From assembly GCA_028274825.1 (NCBI GenBank), contig JAQCMZ010000440.1:1-5429 (forward strand): DNA of 5,429 nt, given 5' to 3'. The DNA comes from Haloferacaceae archaeon. Lineage in GTDB: Archaea; Halobacteriota; Halobacteria; Halobacteriales; Haloferacaceae. The notes below the pieces were generated by a model. The model saw nothing but the letters and a program-made list of their open reading frames with translations, searched no databases and was not told the origin of the DNA. A program made the translations under genes and the position numbers. Positions within the stretch are counted from its first letter, which is position 1. Every line of letters begins with the position of its first letter. Below are positions 5,328 to 5,429 of the stretch, piece after piece.

Positions 5328-5429
5328 ACCCTTACGACGGGGGTTACAGCGGGTGGTGAGCAACCAACTTTCGCGGACACGCAGTATGTCCGGGTGTTCA
5401 GTCCAGCCGGCTTCAGTGGGGAGACGGGC

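Larger units (their letters stand above)
4681..5429. other. Long stretch without a convincing gene after purU
   Basis: About 750 bases with several short frames but none with a good start, length and codon bias together. Candidates weighed: a + frame 4824-4952 (42 codons, MDTTDTAFVK start, third-position GC about half); a + frame closing at the TAG around 5049 and ending VMPVEFFHKLYDDS; a minus frame 5149-5253 (34 codons, MFSLSDAGFLEAPEV start); and a + frame open to the window end from GTG 5353/5356. None matches a family I recognise. The AT-rich promoter-like sites at 4816 and 5321 and the hairpin at 4907-4936 are listed separately. The stretch could hold small RNAs, decayed genes or the control region of a gene beyond the window. 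Confidence 0.5.

Noticed and set aside
1..5429. tRNA, rRNA, CRISPR repeats, complete insertion sequence, integrase or toxin-antitoxin genes
   Set aside because: Searched by eye on both strands; no tRNA T-loop, no rRNA start, no regularly spaced repeats and no transposase or integrase motif was seen.

Overview
The window looks like chromosomal DNA from a haloarchaeon (class Halobacteria). The encoded proteins are strongly acidic. Start regions mostly lack a good Shine-Dalgarno site and instead carry AT-rich TATA-like elements a short distance upstream. GC content is moderate to high, and the protein families fit that group. No species can be named from the sequence alone. All four recognisable genes lie on the + strand and all end in TGA. 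Layout: (1) 1-429 is the 3' two-thirds or so of a creatininase-family amidohydrolase cut by the window edge. (2) 430-884 is a gene-free stretch ending in a palindrome-bearing promoter region. (3) 885-2021 is a fold-type I PLP enzyme of aminotransferase class V. It resembles cysteine desulfurase (SufS) throughout but has lost the loop that holds the catalytic cysteine. (4) 2022-2399 is gene-free. (5) 2400-3437 is a ten-helix cation/Ca2+ exchanger (CaCA family). (6) 3438-3708 is a short spacer with a likely terminator and a leader. (7) 3709-4680 is PurU, formyltetrahydrofolate deformylase, with an ACT domain and the full Asn-His-Asp catalytic set. (8) 4681-5429 is about 750 bases in which I find no convincing gene, only promoter-like and hairpin elements and a few short open frames. 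The gaps between the genes (455, 378 and 271 bases) argue for separate transcription units rather than an operon. I see no pathway link among the four products: a C-N hydrolase, a PLP enzyme of unknown substrate, an ion antiporter and a one-carbon enzyme. Coding density is only about 66 percent, low for an archaeon, and some gaps may hold decayed genes or small RNAs. I found no tRNA, rRNA, CRISPR array, complete insertion sequence, or toxin, defence or phage module. The best leads are the cysteine-less desulfurase-like enzyme, the acidic-residue pattern of the exchanger, and the long promoter-containing gap after purU. I do not see a clear case for a new multi-gene system here.
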